Shown here: one piece after another, positions 17,954-26,585 of the stretch
How positions within the stretch are numbered: the first letter of the stretch is position 1
Layout of the letters: each line of letters starts with the position of its first letter
Assembly: GCA_051891435.1 (NCBI GenBank)
Contig: JBJFFE010000072.1
Span: 21,387-85,386, forward strand
DNA length: 64,000 nt
Source of the DNA: UMGS1933 sp051891435
Lineage (GTDB): Bacteria; Bacillota; Clostridia; TANB77; CAG-508
Direction: 5' to 3'
The notes under the pieces: generated by a model
What the model was told of the DNA's origin: nothing
The model's input: the letters and a program-made list of their open reading frames with translations, nothing else
Databases searched by the model: none
Made by a program: the position numbers and the translations under genes

Positions 17954-18633
17954 TTTATTTCAACACCTCCAAATACCGCTATTCCATTTATATAAACTGT
18001 ATGACTCTTTTCATCTTCTTTTGTATTTGCTTTATTTTCAACTCCTCCAAATATTGATGTTGATTTTGTTTTTATTTTGACATTTGATGGTACATATATT
18101 TCAATTCCTCCAAATGTGCTACTTGCATTAATTACTACATCTGAATCTATAATAGCTTTTCTTAAATCACATTTAACTCCACCAAATACAGCTGTTAAAT
18201 CTGCTCCTGTAAATTTCTCTCCATCAAAATTTACATTTTGACCTGAAAATGTTGCACAGTACGAATTTTCTCCATTTCTCTTTTCATTTAATTTTTTAAT
18301 TTCACTACTTACTTTTCCACCTAAAGTATCTTTAAAAATAATTGACAATCCAATTATTACTAAAATTGTAGGGAATGCTAATTTCCATATTAAATCAAAA
18401 TCTAAAACATTTTGGCAACCCAAAAGTAATGCTACTCCAATTAATAGTCCTATTAAATTTCCTGTTTTTTCATTTTCTTTAAATAATCCTATAAAACATG
18501 GTATGATAATGAATAATGTCCACCATCCATCAAAAAATATATTGATACTTGTTATGCCAAGGGCATTTCCTCCTATTATTAATCCAAGAATAATTAAAAC
18601 TATTCCCCATAATACATTTCCAAATTTTTTCAT
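17950..18633 (-). CDS. LiaF-like membrane protein
   Basis: Protein of 227 residues. About four hydrophobic segments occupy residues 5-100 (GIVLIILGLIIGGNALG and others). A C-terminal beta-rich domain follows with repeated FGGV/FGGI turns (TAVFGGVKCDLR, STFGGIEIYVPS, SIFGGVEN, AVFGGVEIK). This is the LiaF C-terminal fold; LiaF restrains the LiaRS cell-envelope stress system in Bacillus. No LiaRS pair lies here; the gene is instead behind a TetR regulator whose stop codon it overlaps. Confidence 0.85.
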   Translation of the reverse strand: MKKFGNVLWGIVLIILGLIIGGNALGITSINIFFDGWWTLFIIIPCFIGLFKENEKTGNLIGLLIGVALLLGCQNVLDFDLIWKLAFPTILVIIGLSIIFKDTLGGKVSSEIKKLNEKRNGENSYCATFSGQNVNFDGEKFTGADLTAVFGGVKCDLRKAIIDSDVVINASSTFGGIEIYVPSNVKIKTKSTSIFGGVENKANTKEDEKSHTVYINGIAVFGGVEIK

Positions 18634-19238
18634 TATTTATTTTCCCCCTTTTTATTTAATACCCATTTATTGTTTGGATCTTCTTCTAATAACATTAATG
18701 CTTGAAATTCATAAGATAGTAAGTCTTGTATTTGGTTATCTGTTAATTTAATAGTACCATTTGCTACTAATGTAGCAATACCATGGCAGAAAATCCACAT
18801 TTTTGTATGAAAATCCTTTATGTCCTCTTCTTTTAAATTTGCGCTTATCTTTATCAATTTCTCAATTTCTTTATAATCTTTTCCATTTTTTGCAACAAAT
18901 GCATCAGGTGTTAAACCTGTATCAGACATAAATAAAGTCTGAAATAATTTTTTCTCTTTTTGGGCAAATTTTATATAATTTATTCCAACTTGTTTATATT
19001 TTGGTATTCCTTCTAGCATATTATCTAATAAAAATTTGTAAAAATATTGTTCTATTTTCGTATATAGCTCTTTTTGCATTTCTTCTACATTTTCAAATTG
19101 ATAATATATTGGTCTGATTGAACATTTTAACTTGTTTGCTAATTCTCTATTACTTAATTTTTCCATACCATCTTGTCTTACAATTTCAAATGCAGCATCT
19201 AATATCATATCTTTTGAAATTTTAATTTTTGTTGGCAT
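18633..19238 (-). CDS. TetR-family transcriptional regulator
   Basis: Regulator of 201 residues with an N-terminal helix-turn-helix (about 10-55: ILDAAFEIVRQDGMEKLSNRELANKL, CSIRPIYYQFENVEEM) and a helical ligand domain carrying an FHTKMWIFCHGIATL segment of the WHG type. It is the first gene of an operon with the LiaF-like, DUF4097 and zinc-ribbon genes, so it most likely represses its own operon and responds to an envelope or drug signal. The ligand is unknown. Confidence 0.9.
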   Translation of the reverse strand: MPTKIKISKDMILDAAFEIVRQDGMEKLSNRELANKLKCSIRPIYYQFENVEEMQKELYTKIEQYFYKFLLDNMLEGIPKYKQVGINYIKFAQKEKKLFQTLFMSDTGLTPDAFVAKNGKDYKEIEKLIKISANLKEEDIKDFHTKMWIFCHGIATLVANGTIKLTDNQIQDLLSYEFQALMLLEEDPNNKWVLNKKGENK

Positions 19239-19320
19239 TGCTTTCCTCCTTTCTATATCTTATGATATTGTATCACTTAATACATTATTTGTATATAGTT
19301 TTTTTTAATTTTATAAAAAT

Positions 19321-19354
19321 GCACTTACTTTATTCTTAAAGAACTAGTAAATGC
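19321..19354 (-). terminator. Terminator between the XRE-SOR gene and tetR
   Basis: Nine-bp stem GCACTTACT / AGTAAATGC (one G-T pair) with a T-tract on the minus strand; it separates the two genes. Confidence 0.6.
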
Positions 19355-19452
19355 CTGTTTTATCTTTTATTTTAATAATTTTTCAAAACTATTTTTATTT
19401 AATAAAGTAACTGTCATACTTTCTCTTTGTTTTTCTTACTTTAAATTGTAAG

Positions 19453-20037
19453 TCACATAACTCTTTTAAGTAATCCATCTTTATTGCAATATGCATATAT
19501 AATTCCTTTTCCACGATTAAAAAATCTTACTTCTGCATTTTGTTCTGGATATAATTTTACAAGCTCACACCTATCATTTGTTAAATATGCTATAAATGAA
19601 ACATAATGTTCTTTTGTCATTGGATGATTTATTGAAATAAAATATTCATTTTCTAACATTTCACAATTTATTTTATGATTTTTATCTTCTAATTCTGCTT
19701 CTAAAATAGGTAATGTTATTCTACAGCAAGAAATTAGATTCTCTCCCATTGTATGAATAATATTTCCACATATTGGACAAACAGAAAATTTAGAATTAGT
19801 CATATTGCTTGATATATTTTTATTTGTTATACATTCTCCATTCATAAGTTCTATAATTGATACACCTAATGCTTTAGATAATGGATCTATCAAAGATATA
19901 TCTGGTAATCCTTTTCCTGTTTCCCACTTACTTATTGTTTTATCACTTACTTCAATCATTTTTGCTAATTCTAATTGAGTTATTTCCTTCTTTTCTCTTA
20001 GCTCCTTTATAATTTTTCCAGTTATATAGTTATTCAT
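19453..20037 (-). CDS. XRE regulator fused to a desulfoferrodoxin-like domain
   Basis: Protein of 194 residues. Residues 5-65 are an XRE-type helix-turn-helix (ITQLELAKMIEVSDKTISKWETGKGLP). A CPICGNII knuckle follows (about 87). The C-terminal part resembles the superoxide-reductase domain: HPMTKEHY spaces two His as in the SOR iron site, and YCNKDGLLK matches the usual YCNLHGLWK end, with the Cys ligand kept but the distal His replaced by Asp. This suggests an iron- or oxidant-sensing regulator instead of a working reductase. The domain match is from memory of the family and should be confirmed. Confidence 0.75.
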   Translation of the reverse strand: MNNYITGKIIKELREKKEITQLELAKMIEVSDKTISKWETGKGLPDISLIDPLSKALGVSIIELMNGECITNKNISSNMTNSKFSVCPICGNIIHTMGENLISCCRITLPILEAELEDKNHKINCEMLENEYFISINHPMTKEHYVSFIAYLTNDRCELVKLYPEQNAEVRFFNRGKGIIYAYCNKDGLLKRVM

Positions 20038-20132
20038 TATAAATCTACCTCCTTTAAAGATTATATCAAATATTAATAAAGATACAACCTACTTATCGTA
20101 GAGTTAAGATTTAACACATGTAATTTTAAATT

Positions 20133-21125
20133 CTAATTTTCAATAAATTTTTGTGTTATAAATATTTTATCTAATGTATTTTGTTTCACAGCATTAATTA
20201 TTATGTCTGCAAGGCTATTTAAATTTTTCTCAATATACCTTTGTAATTCTGCATTATCTAATAGTAATTCATTGCATATTTCTTTATATACTTCATTTAT
20301 AATATTCTCAATTTCTGCTTTATCTTTATTCTCAAGCATTAAATATATTTCGTTTAATTCTTCTGTAGAAATCGTTAAATCATGCATATCCCTTTTTACC
20401 AATTTACAAGCAATCGTTTCCAATAATACAATTTCAAAAATATTGATTATTAGTTCTTGATAATCGTGAGAATATCCATACAATAAATACTTAATCTTTT
20501 CTTCAGAAAATTTTTTACAAAATAGGTTTTCTAAATAAAATGAATTCAAATATTCTTTTATAAATTCTACTCCATCTAGTTTTCCTATTAAATTATTATA
20601 TAAAGGATAATCGGCTGTAATCTTCATATCTTGTGCTTTGAAGTCTGGATCATATATTTTTAAAAATCCCTGAATTCCACCAATGATTGTATCATTATAA
20701 GTATCATTTTCTATATTAAGTTTGCTTTGCTTTACTTTGATATACATTATTCTAATTATATTTAGCATTCTATCTATTTTTTTTCTTCCTTCTTGATATG
20801 CCATTTTTAATCCTTTTTCTTTAACTATTTTTACAGCTTCATCTGGGTTTCTAAAAGTTTTTAAATATATACTTATTATGTAATTATTTGAATTTGATAT
20901 TTCTTCTACAATTTCTTTTCTAATAGAAGTACTATCTACTCCATTATATTTATATACTATTTCATCTAGTAGCTGTAAAATCTGCATTTGTATATCTACT
21001 ATATCATTTTCTGTGAGCATTTGTTCTTCATAAGCCACTTCTATTAAAGTTTTAAAATAATTTCGTTCATCTAAATTTTCTCTTTTTATGGTGCTAATTA
21101 TATCAATTTCATTCATAATCTTCAC
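20133..21125 (-). CDS. DUF6179-like helical protein
   Basis: All-helical, acidic protein of 330 residues with no membrane segment or enzymatic motif that I can see. It resembles the uncharacterised Clostridia family I recall as DUF6179. It overlaps its upstream neighbour by 17 bases, so the two are co-translated. The pair has been seen together in other Clostridia, as far as I recall; the function is unknown. Confidence 0.6.
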   Translation of the reverse strand: MKIMNEIDIISTIKRENLDERNYFKTLIEVAYEEQMLTENDIVDIQMQILQLLDEIVYKYNGVDSTSIRKEIVEEISNSNNYIISIYLKTFRNPDEAVKIVKEKGLKMAYQEGRKKIDRMLNIIRIMYIKVKQSKLNIENDTYNDTIIGGIQGFLKIYDPDFKAQDMKITADYPLYNNLIGKLDGVEFIKEYLNSFYLENLFCKKFSEEKIKYLLYGYSHDYQELIINIFEIVLLETIACKLVKRDMHDLTISTEELNEIYLMLENKDKAEIENIINEVYKEICNELLLDNAELQRYIEKNLNSLADIIINAVKQNTLDKIFITQKFIEN

Positions 21126-21576
21126 CTTCTTCTATATAATCTATAGGCTTTCCACTTAATAAATTTTCTCTCATTCTATACATAACTGTTCCTGATAAAT
21201 ATTCAAGATCTCCTTGGCAAATTCCATCAAAAGATCTTTTCATAAACTCTATTAGCTCATCATCTGTAATTAAGTCCATTGTTTCATTTTTGTATTCATA
21301 AAACATCTCTATCAATTCATATAAGGTTTCAGCATAGTTTTCTTGGTTTATATATGGTGAATCACCAAATTCTTTTATTAACTTATCTATTATTCCTTCC
21401 CTAAATTCAATTCTACCTGTTTCTTTTAAAGTATCTTTTCTTCTTTCTAATAAATTATTTATTTGATCATCTGATAATATTAATCCATATTGGGTTGTAT
21501 ATTCATTACATTTCTTTATATTAGCAATTTCAATTTGTTTTCTTTTATTTACTATTTCTAAATAAGACTCTTCCAT
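21109..21576 (-). CDS. DUF6323-like protein
   Basis: Acidic helical protein of 155 residues, resembling the family I recall as DUF6323. ATG at 21576 is preferred, with GAGGTG 8 bases upstream; the frame is open to a GTG at 21585. The motif YGLILSDDQINNLLE and a later ITDDELIEFMKRSFDG are the most structured parts. Paired with the DUF6179-like gene downstream. Function unknown. Confidence 0.6.
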   Translation of the reverse strand: MEESYLEIVNKRKQIEIANIKKCNEYTTQYGLILSDDQINNLLERRKDTLKETGRIEFREGIIDKLIKEFGDSPYINQENYAETLYELIEMFYEYKNETMDLITDDELIEFMKRSFDGICQGDLEYLSGTVMYRMRENLLSGKPIDYIEEGEDYE

Positions 21577-21671
21577 TTTCAACACCTCTTATTTTATATA
21601 ACACAATAATAGAGAAAAAAACAGTCTTGAATTTTTTGCAATTTTGTGGTATAGTAAGTATAGTAAATAGA

Positions 21672-21705
21672 AAGGGAAATACTTAGGTATAATAGTATTT
21701 CCCTT
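21672..21705. terminator. Terminator hairpin downstream of rsgA
   Basis: Perfect 11-bp stem AAGGGAAATAC / GTATTTCCCTT with a 12-base loop. The plus side has GTTTTTG and the minus side a weaker T-tract, so it may act both ways. A plus-strand TTGAAT-N17-TATAGT promoter-like pair lies just upstream (21627-21655). Confidence 0.65.
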
Positions 21706-21869
21706 GTTTTTGTATATAATTTTATTTTATTGGATGTAATTCTATATATCCTTTTTCTCCTCCATATTATCCCTCCACACTATTTAGATTATATATGAAG
21801 CTCAATTTATAAGCTCGACTTAATTTGCTATTTATATTTTTACATTATAAGAATATCATTGGACTGCTA

Positions 21870-22928
21870 TTAGTGCTTTTTATTTACTTTATTATATTTT
21901 GCTATCTCTTTGAATTTGTTTCTTTTCTCTTTTAAATAGCTTTCGCTATCATTATTATACTTTGCTTCACTTTGTAATTTAATATAGGAATTAAACCTAT
22001 CCTGTGATAACTCTCCATTTTCTATTGCTTCTAATATTTTACAACCTGGTTCATTTGTATGAGTACAATCTGAAAACTTACATTTTCCTAAATATTGTTC
22101 TACATCTTTAAATGTTTTATCTAATCCTTCAGTTACCTCCCACATTCCTAATTCTCTCATTCCTGGTGTATCTATAATCATTGCTCCATTGGGTAGCATA
22201 ATTAAATTTCTTGATGTTGTTGTATGCCTTCCTCTAGAATCTTCTTCCCTAATTTCAGATGTTTTCATTATTTCTTCACCATATAAAGTGTTTACAAGAG
22301 TAGATTTTCCAACACCAGATGAGCCTAGAAATACAATCGTTTTTCCTTTTTCAAAATATTTTCTAATATTTTCTATTCCTTCTCCTGTTTTGCAGCTTAT
22401 CGCATAAATATCTACTCCTATTGCTATACTTTCTACCTGGTTTATATAACTTGTGTAATCTTCCACTAAATCTCTTTTGGTAAGAATAATAACGGGAATT
22501 CCTCCAGATTGCCAAGATAACGTTAAATATCTTTCTAGCCTATGCAAGTTAAAATTATCATTTAGAGATTGCATTATAAACACATAATCAAAATTTGCTG
22601 CAACAAGTTGTTCATGTTGTTTATGTAATTCATGGTTTTTGTCACTCGAAGATGCCACTCTTGAAAATGAGCTTTCCCTTCTTAATGTTTCCGTTATCAT
22701 ACTTTCTCCATTTTCATTCCATTCAATTAATACAAAATCTCCTGTTGTTGGATAAACTGAATTTGGATTATCATAAAAACATCCTCTTTTAATTTTTGCA
22801 AATCCACTTCCCTTATCACATACAATTTCATATCTTTCTTTATGTGTAGCTATTATTCTTGCTGGAATTTTTCCATTGCTATTATCTCTTATTAAATTTT
22901 CTTTAAATCCATAATCTTTTATAGTCAT
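21870..22928 (-). CDS. rsgA: Ribosome small-subunit-dependent GTPase A
   Basis: Circularly permuted GTPase of 352 residues that helps late 30S subunit maturation. An N-terminal OB domain (about 1-100) is followed by G4 TKRDL, G5 SCKTGEG, G1 GSSGVGKST (about 202-210), G2 GRHTTT and G3 DTPGMRE. The C-terminal zinc finger CKFSDCTHTNEPGCKI (about 285) is complete. ATG at 22928 has GGAGG-like TGGAGGAAA upstream. Transcribed alone. Confidence 0.96.
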   Translation of the reverse strand: MTIKDYGFKENLIRDNSNGKIPARIIATHKERYEIVCDKGSGFAKIKRGCFYDNPNSVYPTTGDFVLIEWNENGESMITETLRRESSFSRVASSSDKNHELHKQHEQLVAANFDYVFIMQSLNDNFNLHRLERYLTLSWQSGGIPVIILTKRDLVEDYTSYINQVESIAIGVDIYAISCKTGEGIENIRKYFEKGKTIVFLGSSGVGKSTLVNTLYGEEIMKTSEIREEDSRGRHTTTSRNLIMLPNGAMIIDTPGMRELGMWEVTEGLDKTFKDVEQYLGKCKFSDCTHTNEPGCKILEAIENGELSQDRFNSYIKLQSEAKYNNDSESYLKEKRNKFKEIAKYNKVNKKH

Positions 22929-23044
22929 TTTTTTTCCTCCATCTTAACTGAAATTTCTTTAATTAAGATACTTCGGAATCCATTTTCAACTTAATATTTT
23001 TCAAAAAGTTTCTCCTTATTATACATATTTTTATTTTAAAATGA

Positions 23045-23842
23045 TTAAACAAGCTCTTTTTTATCATAATGAATTGTAGTTAAAATCATAAATGCTATTG
23101 TAATTCCAATTGATAATAATACCATTAAAGGGTTGATAGCTACATTTACAATTACATTTCGAATATCTGCCAACGTAAATACTGATATATATTTTAAAAA
23201 TTCTGTGCTTTCTCCCATTTCTGATATGATTTTTAAAAAGTAACTTGCAAATACAATTCCTAAACTTATTCCTATTGTTTTCTTAGTTTTATGTGTGAAG
23301 GTTGATAAGAACAAACATAAAGCAAAGATAACTATTGAAGAAAACAATGGTGTTATACTTAATAATAAATAAGATTTTTTATCAAAATCACCACTCAAGT
23401 CTAATCCTACAAAATTAAATATTCCAACAGTTAGTACCATCAAAACAATATATATAATTCCACATAATATTTTATTAATTACAATCTTTTTTCTTGTTAC
23501 TGGAACACTATTTAAATATTCTATTGTTTTATCACTTTCTTCTTTTAATAAAATGTTTGAACCTAGAATTCCACTATAAATTCCTGTAATTAAAAGAACA
23601 AAGACAAATCCTTCTGTTTTTAACCATCCAAAAGCTGTATCTATACTTGAAATGTCCATATTAAATGCTTTTAACATTTCTTCTGGAAATATTTCCATCA
23701 TTTCGTCTAACATTTGCATATTCTCACTCTTTATAATTGATGGATACACTAAAAATACTACTAAGAATAATATTATTAAAATAGATGTCCAAATAATAAA
23801 ACTTTTTAAATTTATTTTCATTTCTCTTTTAAACATTTTCAT
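23045..23842 (-). CDS. ABC-2-type transporter permease
   Basis: Membrane protein of 265 residues with six predicted segments and a long loop after the first (about 35-70), the usual shape of an ABC-2 permease paired with a separate ATPase. It contains KEESDKTIEYLNSVPVTRKKI, a cytoplasmic coupling element typical of these permeases. It follows the ATPase gene after eight bases. Likely exports a peptide, lipid or drug; the substrate cannot be inferred. Confidence 0.88.
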   Translation of the reverse strand: MKMFKREMKINLKSFIIWTSILIILFLVVFLVYPSIIKSENMQMLDEMMEIFPEEMLKAFNMDISSIDTAFGWLKTEGFVFVLLITGIYSGILGSNILLKEESDKTIEYLNSVPVTRKKIVINKILCGIIYIVLMVLTVGIFNFVGLDLSGDFDKKSYLLLSITPLFSSIVIFALCLFLSTFTHKTKKTIGISLGIVFASYFLKIISEMGESTEFLKYISVFTLADIRNVIVNVAINPLMVLLSIGITIAFMILTTIHYDKKELV

Positions 23843-23850
23843 TTTCCTTT

Positions 23851-24726
23851 CTATTGATAATAATGTAAAAACATATCTTCTAGTGTTGCTTCTTCAATTA
23901 AAATTCTATCAATTTTATATTTTGCAAGTTTCTTAATTAATTCATCATGTGGTAACTTATTTCCAAATTTAATGGTATTTCCATCTCTAGAAACAACATT
24001 TACTTTTAAATTTTTTTCTATTTCTTCTATTTGTTCTGATGTTATAGTAACAAATGTTAGATTTTTATTAGATAATTCGTCTATTTTTTCAACTTTTATT
24101 AATTTTCCATCTTTTATAATTCCAACTCTATCACATATTTTAGATACTTCACTTAAAATATGTGTTGAATAAAATATGGTATTTCCCTTTGCTTTTTCTT
24201 CTTTTAATAAATCGTAAAATACATTTTGCATAATTGGGTCTAAACCGCTTGTTGGCTCATCTAATATTAATATTTTAGGCTCATGCACCAATGCTAAAAT
24301 AATACCTAACTTTTTTAAATTACCTAAAGACAAATCTTCTATTTTCTTTTTTTCATCTATTTGTAATCTTTGGACCAATTCTTTTCTTCTATTATGGATA
24401 TTTTTTTTATAGAAACTTTCGTGATAATCTAGCATTTCTCTTACTGTTAAATCATCATATAAATAAATTTCACTTGGCAAATACCCTATTTTTTCTTTTA
24501 TTTCTATATCATCTTTATTAAATTCTTTATCTTCTATTATAACCTTCCCACTTGTTTTATTAATTAAATTCATAACCCCACGAATTGTAGTAGATTTTCC
24601 TGCTCCATTTGGTCCAATAAATCCAAATATTTCTCCTTCTTCTAATTTTAAAGATAAATTTTCTACACCTTTTATTTTGCCATAATACTTTGTTAAATTC
24701 TGAATTTCAAGAATGTTTTTCACCAT
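23851..24726 (-). CDS. ABC transporter ATP-binding protein
   Basis: ATPase of 291 residues. Walker A GPNGAGKSTT (about 38-47), Q-loop region GYLPSEIYLYDDLT, signature LSLGNLKKLG, Walker B ILILDEPTSGLDP and H-loop YSTHILSEV are all present. The C-terminal extension is typical of drug- or bacteriocin-type exporters. It forms a two-gene operon with the permease at 23045-23842; GGGAGAG precedes the ATG. Confidence 0.93.
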   Translation of the reverse strand: MVKNILEIQNLTKYYGKIKGVENLSLKLEEGEIFGFIGPNGAGKSTTIRGVMNLINKTSGKVIIEDKEFNKDDIEIKEKIGYLPSEIYLYDDLTVREMLDYHESFYKKNIHNRRKELVQRLQIDEKKKIEDLSLGNLKKLGIILALVHEPKILILDEPTSGLDPIMQNVFYDLLKEEKAKGNTIFYSTHILSEVSKICDRVGIIKDGKLIKVEKIDELSNKNLTFVTITSEQIEEIEKNLKVNVVSRDGNTIKFGNKLPHDELIKKLAKYKIDRILIEEATLEDMFLHYYQ

Positions 24727-24924
24727 AAAATTCTCTCCCTATTAATTATTTTTCTCAATATTGTATTCTTTCAAAGCATTTATTTTCAAGTACGTTATTA
24801 TTTTAAAACAGTTAGTTGTATTTATCAAGTAAAAATCAAAAATAAAATATTAAAAGTCAAAAAATTATACATGTTTTAAAAGCATATATAATTTTCTAAA
24901 AAGTAAAGTGTGGACACTGGGACA

Positions 24925-24936
24925 TGTGGCGCCACA
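24925..24936. repeat. 12-bp perfect palindrome
   Basis: TGTGGCGCCACA in AT-rich DNA, three bases before the hsp20 terminator stem. It could be a regulator site or part of an RNA hairpin; nothing proves either. Confidence 0.35.
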
Positions 24937-24939
24937 CAT

Positions 24940-24976
24940 AAAAGCAGATAATTAGCGAGGCTAACTATCTGCTTTT
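24940..24976 (-). terminator. Terminator of hsp20
   Basis: Long stem (AAAAGCAGATA-A-TTAGC with GCTAA-C-TATCTGCTTTT, one internal mismatch pair) and a 3-base loop, 25 bases past the hsp20 stop codon. Confidence 0.85.
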
Positions 24977-25000
24977 ATAACTTGTAATTTAATCCATATA

Positions 25001-25426
25001 TTATTCTCCATCAATTGGAATATATTTCTTTTCTGGTAATGCTTTTTGTTCTTCCTTCTTTGGAATTTCTAGTTGTAAAGTTCCGTTTTTTAAAGATGCT
25101 TTTATATCTTCCTCTTTAATCTCTTCTCCTATATAGAAACTTCTTGAGCATTCACCAAGATATCTTTCTTTACGTACAAATTTTCCTTCCTCTTTTTCTT
25201 CTTTTTGTGAATTTGTTGTAGCATGAACTGTTAAGTAACCATCTTCAATTTCTATTTTGATATTTTCTTTTTCGTAACCAGGTAAATCAATGTTAACTAG
25301 ATATTTGTCTTTCTTCTCTTTAATATCTGTTTTCATTAATTTAGTTTCTCCCTCTGTAAAAAATGGATCTCTAAACATTTCATCCCATAAATCAAAATCA
25401 TTTCTCCTTCTTGGTATCATCATCAT
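25001..25426 (-). CDS. hsp20: Small heat-shock protein, Hsp20 family
   Basis: Alpha-crystallin-type chaperone of 141 residues. The core domain runs from about 37 (MKTDIKEKKDKYLVNIDLPG) through DGYLTVHATT and ends with LKNGTLQLEIPKK; a short C-terminal tail follows. These proteins hold unfolded proteins in the cytoplasm without ATP. The N-terminal Met run offers three in-frame ATGs; the first lies about 10 bases after GGGAG. The upstream CIRCE element indicates HrcA-controlled heat induction. Single-gene transcript with its own terminator. Confidence 0.94.
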   Translation of the reverse strand: MMMIPRRRNDFDLWDEMFRDPFFTEGETKLMKTDIKEKKDKYLVNIDLPGYEKENIKIEIEDGYLTVHATTNSQKEEKEEGKFVRKERYLGECSRSFYIGEEIKEEDIKASLKNGTLQLEIPKKEEQKALPEKKYIPIDGE

Positions 25427-25521
25427 AATAAATCAACTCCCTTTCTTTTTATGTGTTGACACCATTTTGCTGGTAGCACATATATTTTTTATAAAAAGTA
25501 TTATTTACTTTTTACATTTAT

Positions 25522-25563
25522 ATTATACACCTATTTTTAGCAATGTCAATAGGAGAGTGCTAA
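25522..25563 (-). promoter_or_regulatory. hsp20 promoter with CIRCE element (HrcA site)
   Basis: Inverted repeat TTAGCAATG-N9-GAGTGCTAA (25537-25563) matches CIRCE TTAGCACTC-N9-GAGTGCTAA with a perfect right arm and 7 of 9 left. On the minus strand a -35 TTGACA (25544-25549) lies inside the element and a -10 TATAAT (25522-25527) follows after 16 bp. HrcA binding here would block polymerase. Confidence 0.88.
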
Positions 25564-25578
25564 TTTTTTAAAATTTTT

Positions 25579-26553
25579 TTAATTTTGTATTTTTATTTGT
25601 TCTTCTTTTATTAATGGATATCTTATAAGTTTATCTCCATCTAAGTTTTCTTTATGCATATCTACTGCAGTGATTTGATGATTATCATATGTTGTATAAT
25701 AATAAATTCCTTTATTTGTATTACAACACGATGTATAAAGTGTTATCTCATATTTATCATCACCTAAATTGCAACATCCTCTTTGTTGATCAACTGAATT
25801 AAGTATGTGGAAAAATTGACTAACGCTTTCTTTTTCTCCTTCTCCAGAAATTGAATTCATTTTTGTAAATGCTACTCTTACAAATCTAGATTGTGATGAT
25901 AAATCTCCTGGAAGACCTATTGCTCCCATTCCTCGACTATATCTTTCTAAATTTAAGCCTTGAGCAAAAGTGTTCTTAGGTGGTTTTGTTGATAAATGCA
26001 TATAATTATTTAAGCTAAACATTTGCTTATCAAAAGGAGGATTATTTGTTAAAACTCCTACTGGATTTTCATATATTTTAATTCCTTCTTTTACAGATTC
26101 TACCGTTATAGATTCTTCACTATCTGAAATAATCCAATGTAGCTCCGCTAATGGCAACTTATCATTAAATGGCATATTTAAGAAATTCATTTTTTCTACC
26201 AAATTTTGTGCTTCTTTTACCGTAGCACATTGGCTAAGAATCCAAGGAATAAATTCAAATTGTGTTATATTATCTTTTCCTTCTACTTCATCTTTATAGA
26301 CTGTATTTCCTACAAAATTTAATCCTGCAATGCCTAATCCTTTTTCATTTATAGCATCGTAATATAAAGGATAATCTTCTACTACATACGCCATACCAAT
26401 TATTGCATAATGAATATTTATATCCCCTTTTTTTCTAAAATGAAATGGATAATTTCGTGGGGTTATTGTAACCTCATCTCCATAAGAAAATTCGTAATCT
26501 AATGTACGTCCAAAATAAAAATCTTTTGTTTTATAAGTTGCCGCTGTACACAT
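25579..26553 (-). CDS. bsh: Bile salt hydrolase / choloylglycine hydrolase
   Basis: N-terminal-nucleophile hydrolase of 324 residues. Cys2 becomes the catalytic N-terminus after Met removal. GRTLDYE supplies the active-site Arg and Asp, AGLNFVGN and GVLTNNP the Asn residues, and SRFVRVAF the late Arg. As recalled, the C-terminal half resembles clostridial bile salt hydrolases closely (FHILNSV, GIYYYTTYDN, INAIDM-like AVDMHKENLDG). The family splits glycine or taurine from bile salts in the gut; penicillin V acylase is the alternative. The enzyme has no signal peptide. It lies next to the CIRCE-controlled hsp20 but is transcribed separately. Confidence 0.88.
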   Translation of the reverse strand: MCTAATYKTKDFYFGRTLDYEFSYGDEVTITPRNYPFHFRKKGDINIHYAIIGMAYVVEDYPLYYDAINEKGLGIAGLNFVGNTVYKDEVEGKDNITQFEFIPWILSQCATVKEAQNLVEKMNFLNMPFNDKLPLAELHWIISDSEESITVESVKEGIKIYENPVGVLTNNPPFDKQMFSLNNYMHLSTKPPKNTFAQGLNLERYSRGMGAIGLPGDLSSQSRFVRVAFTKMNSISGEGEKESVSQFFHILNSVDQQRGCCNLGDDKYEITLYTSCCNTNKGIYYYTTYDNHQITAVDMHKENLDGDKLIRYPLIKEEQIKIQN

Positions 26554-26585
26554 AATATTCCTCCTTACACACCATGCCTTCTACT

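Noticed and set aside
21721..21869. Small protein gene ending YIELHPIK downstream of rsgA
   Set aside because: Only a few plausible codons, no clear start or ribosome site; too little to support.
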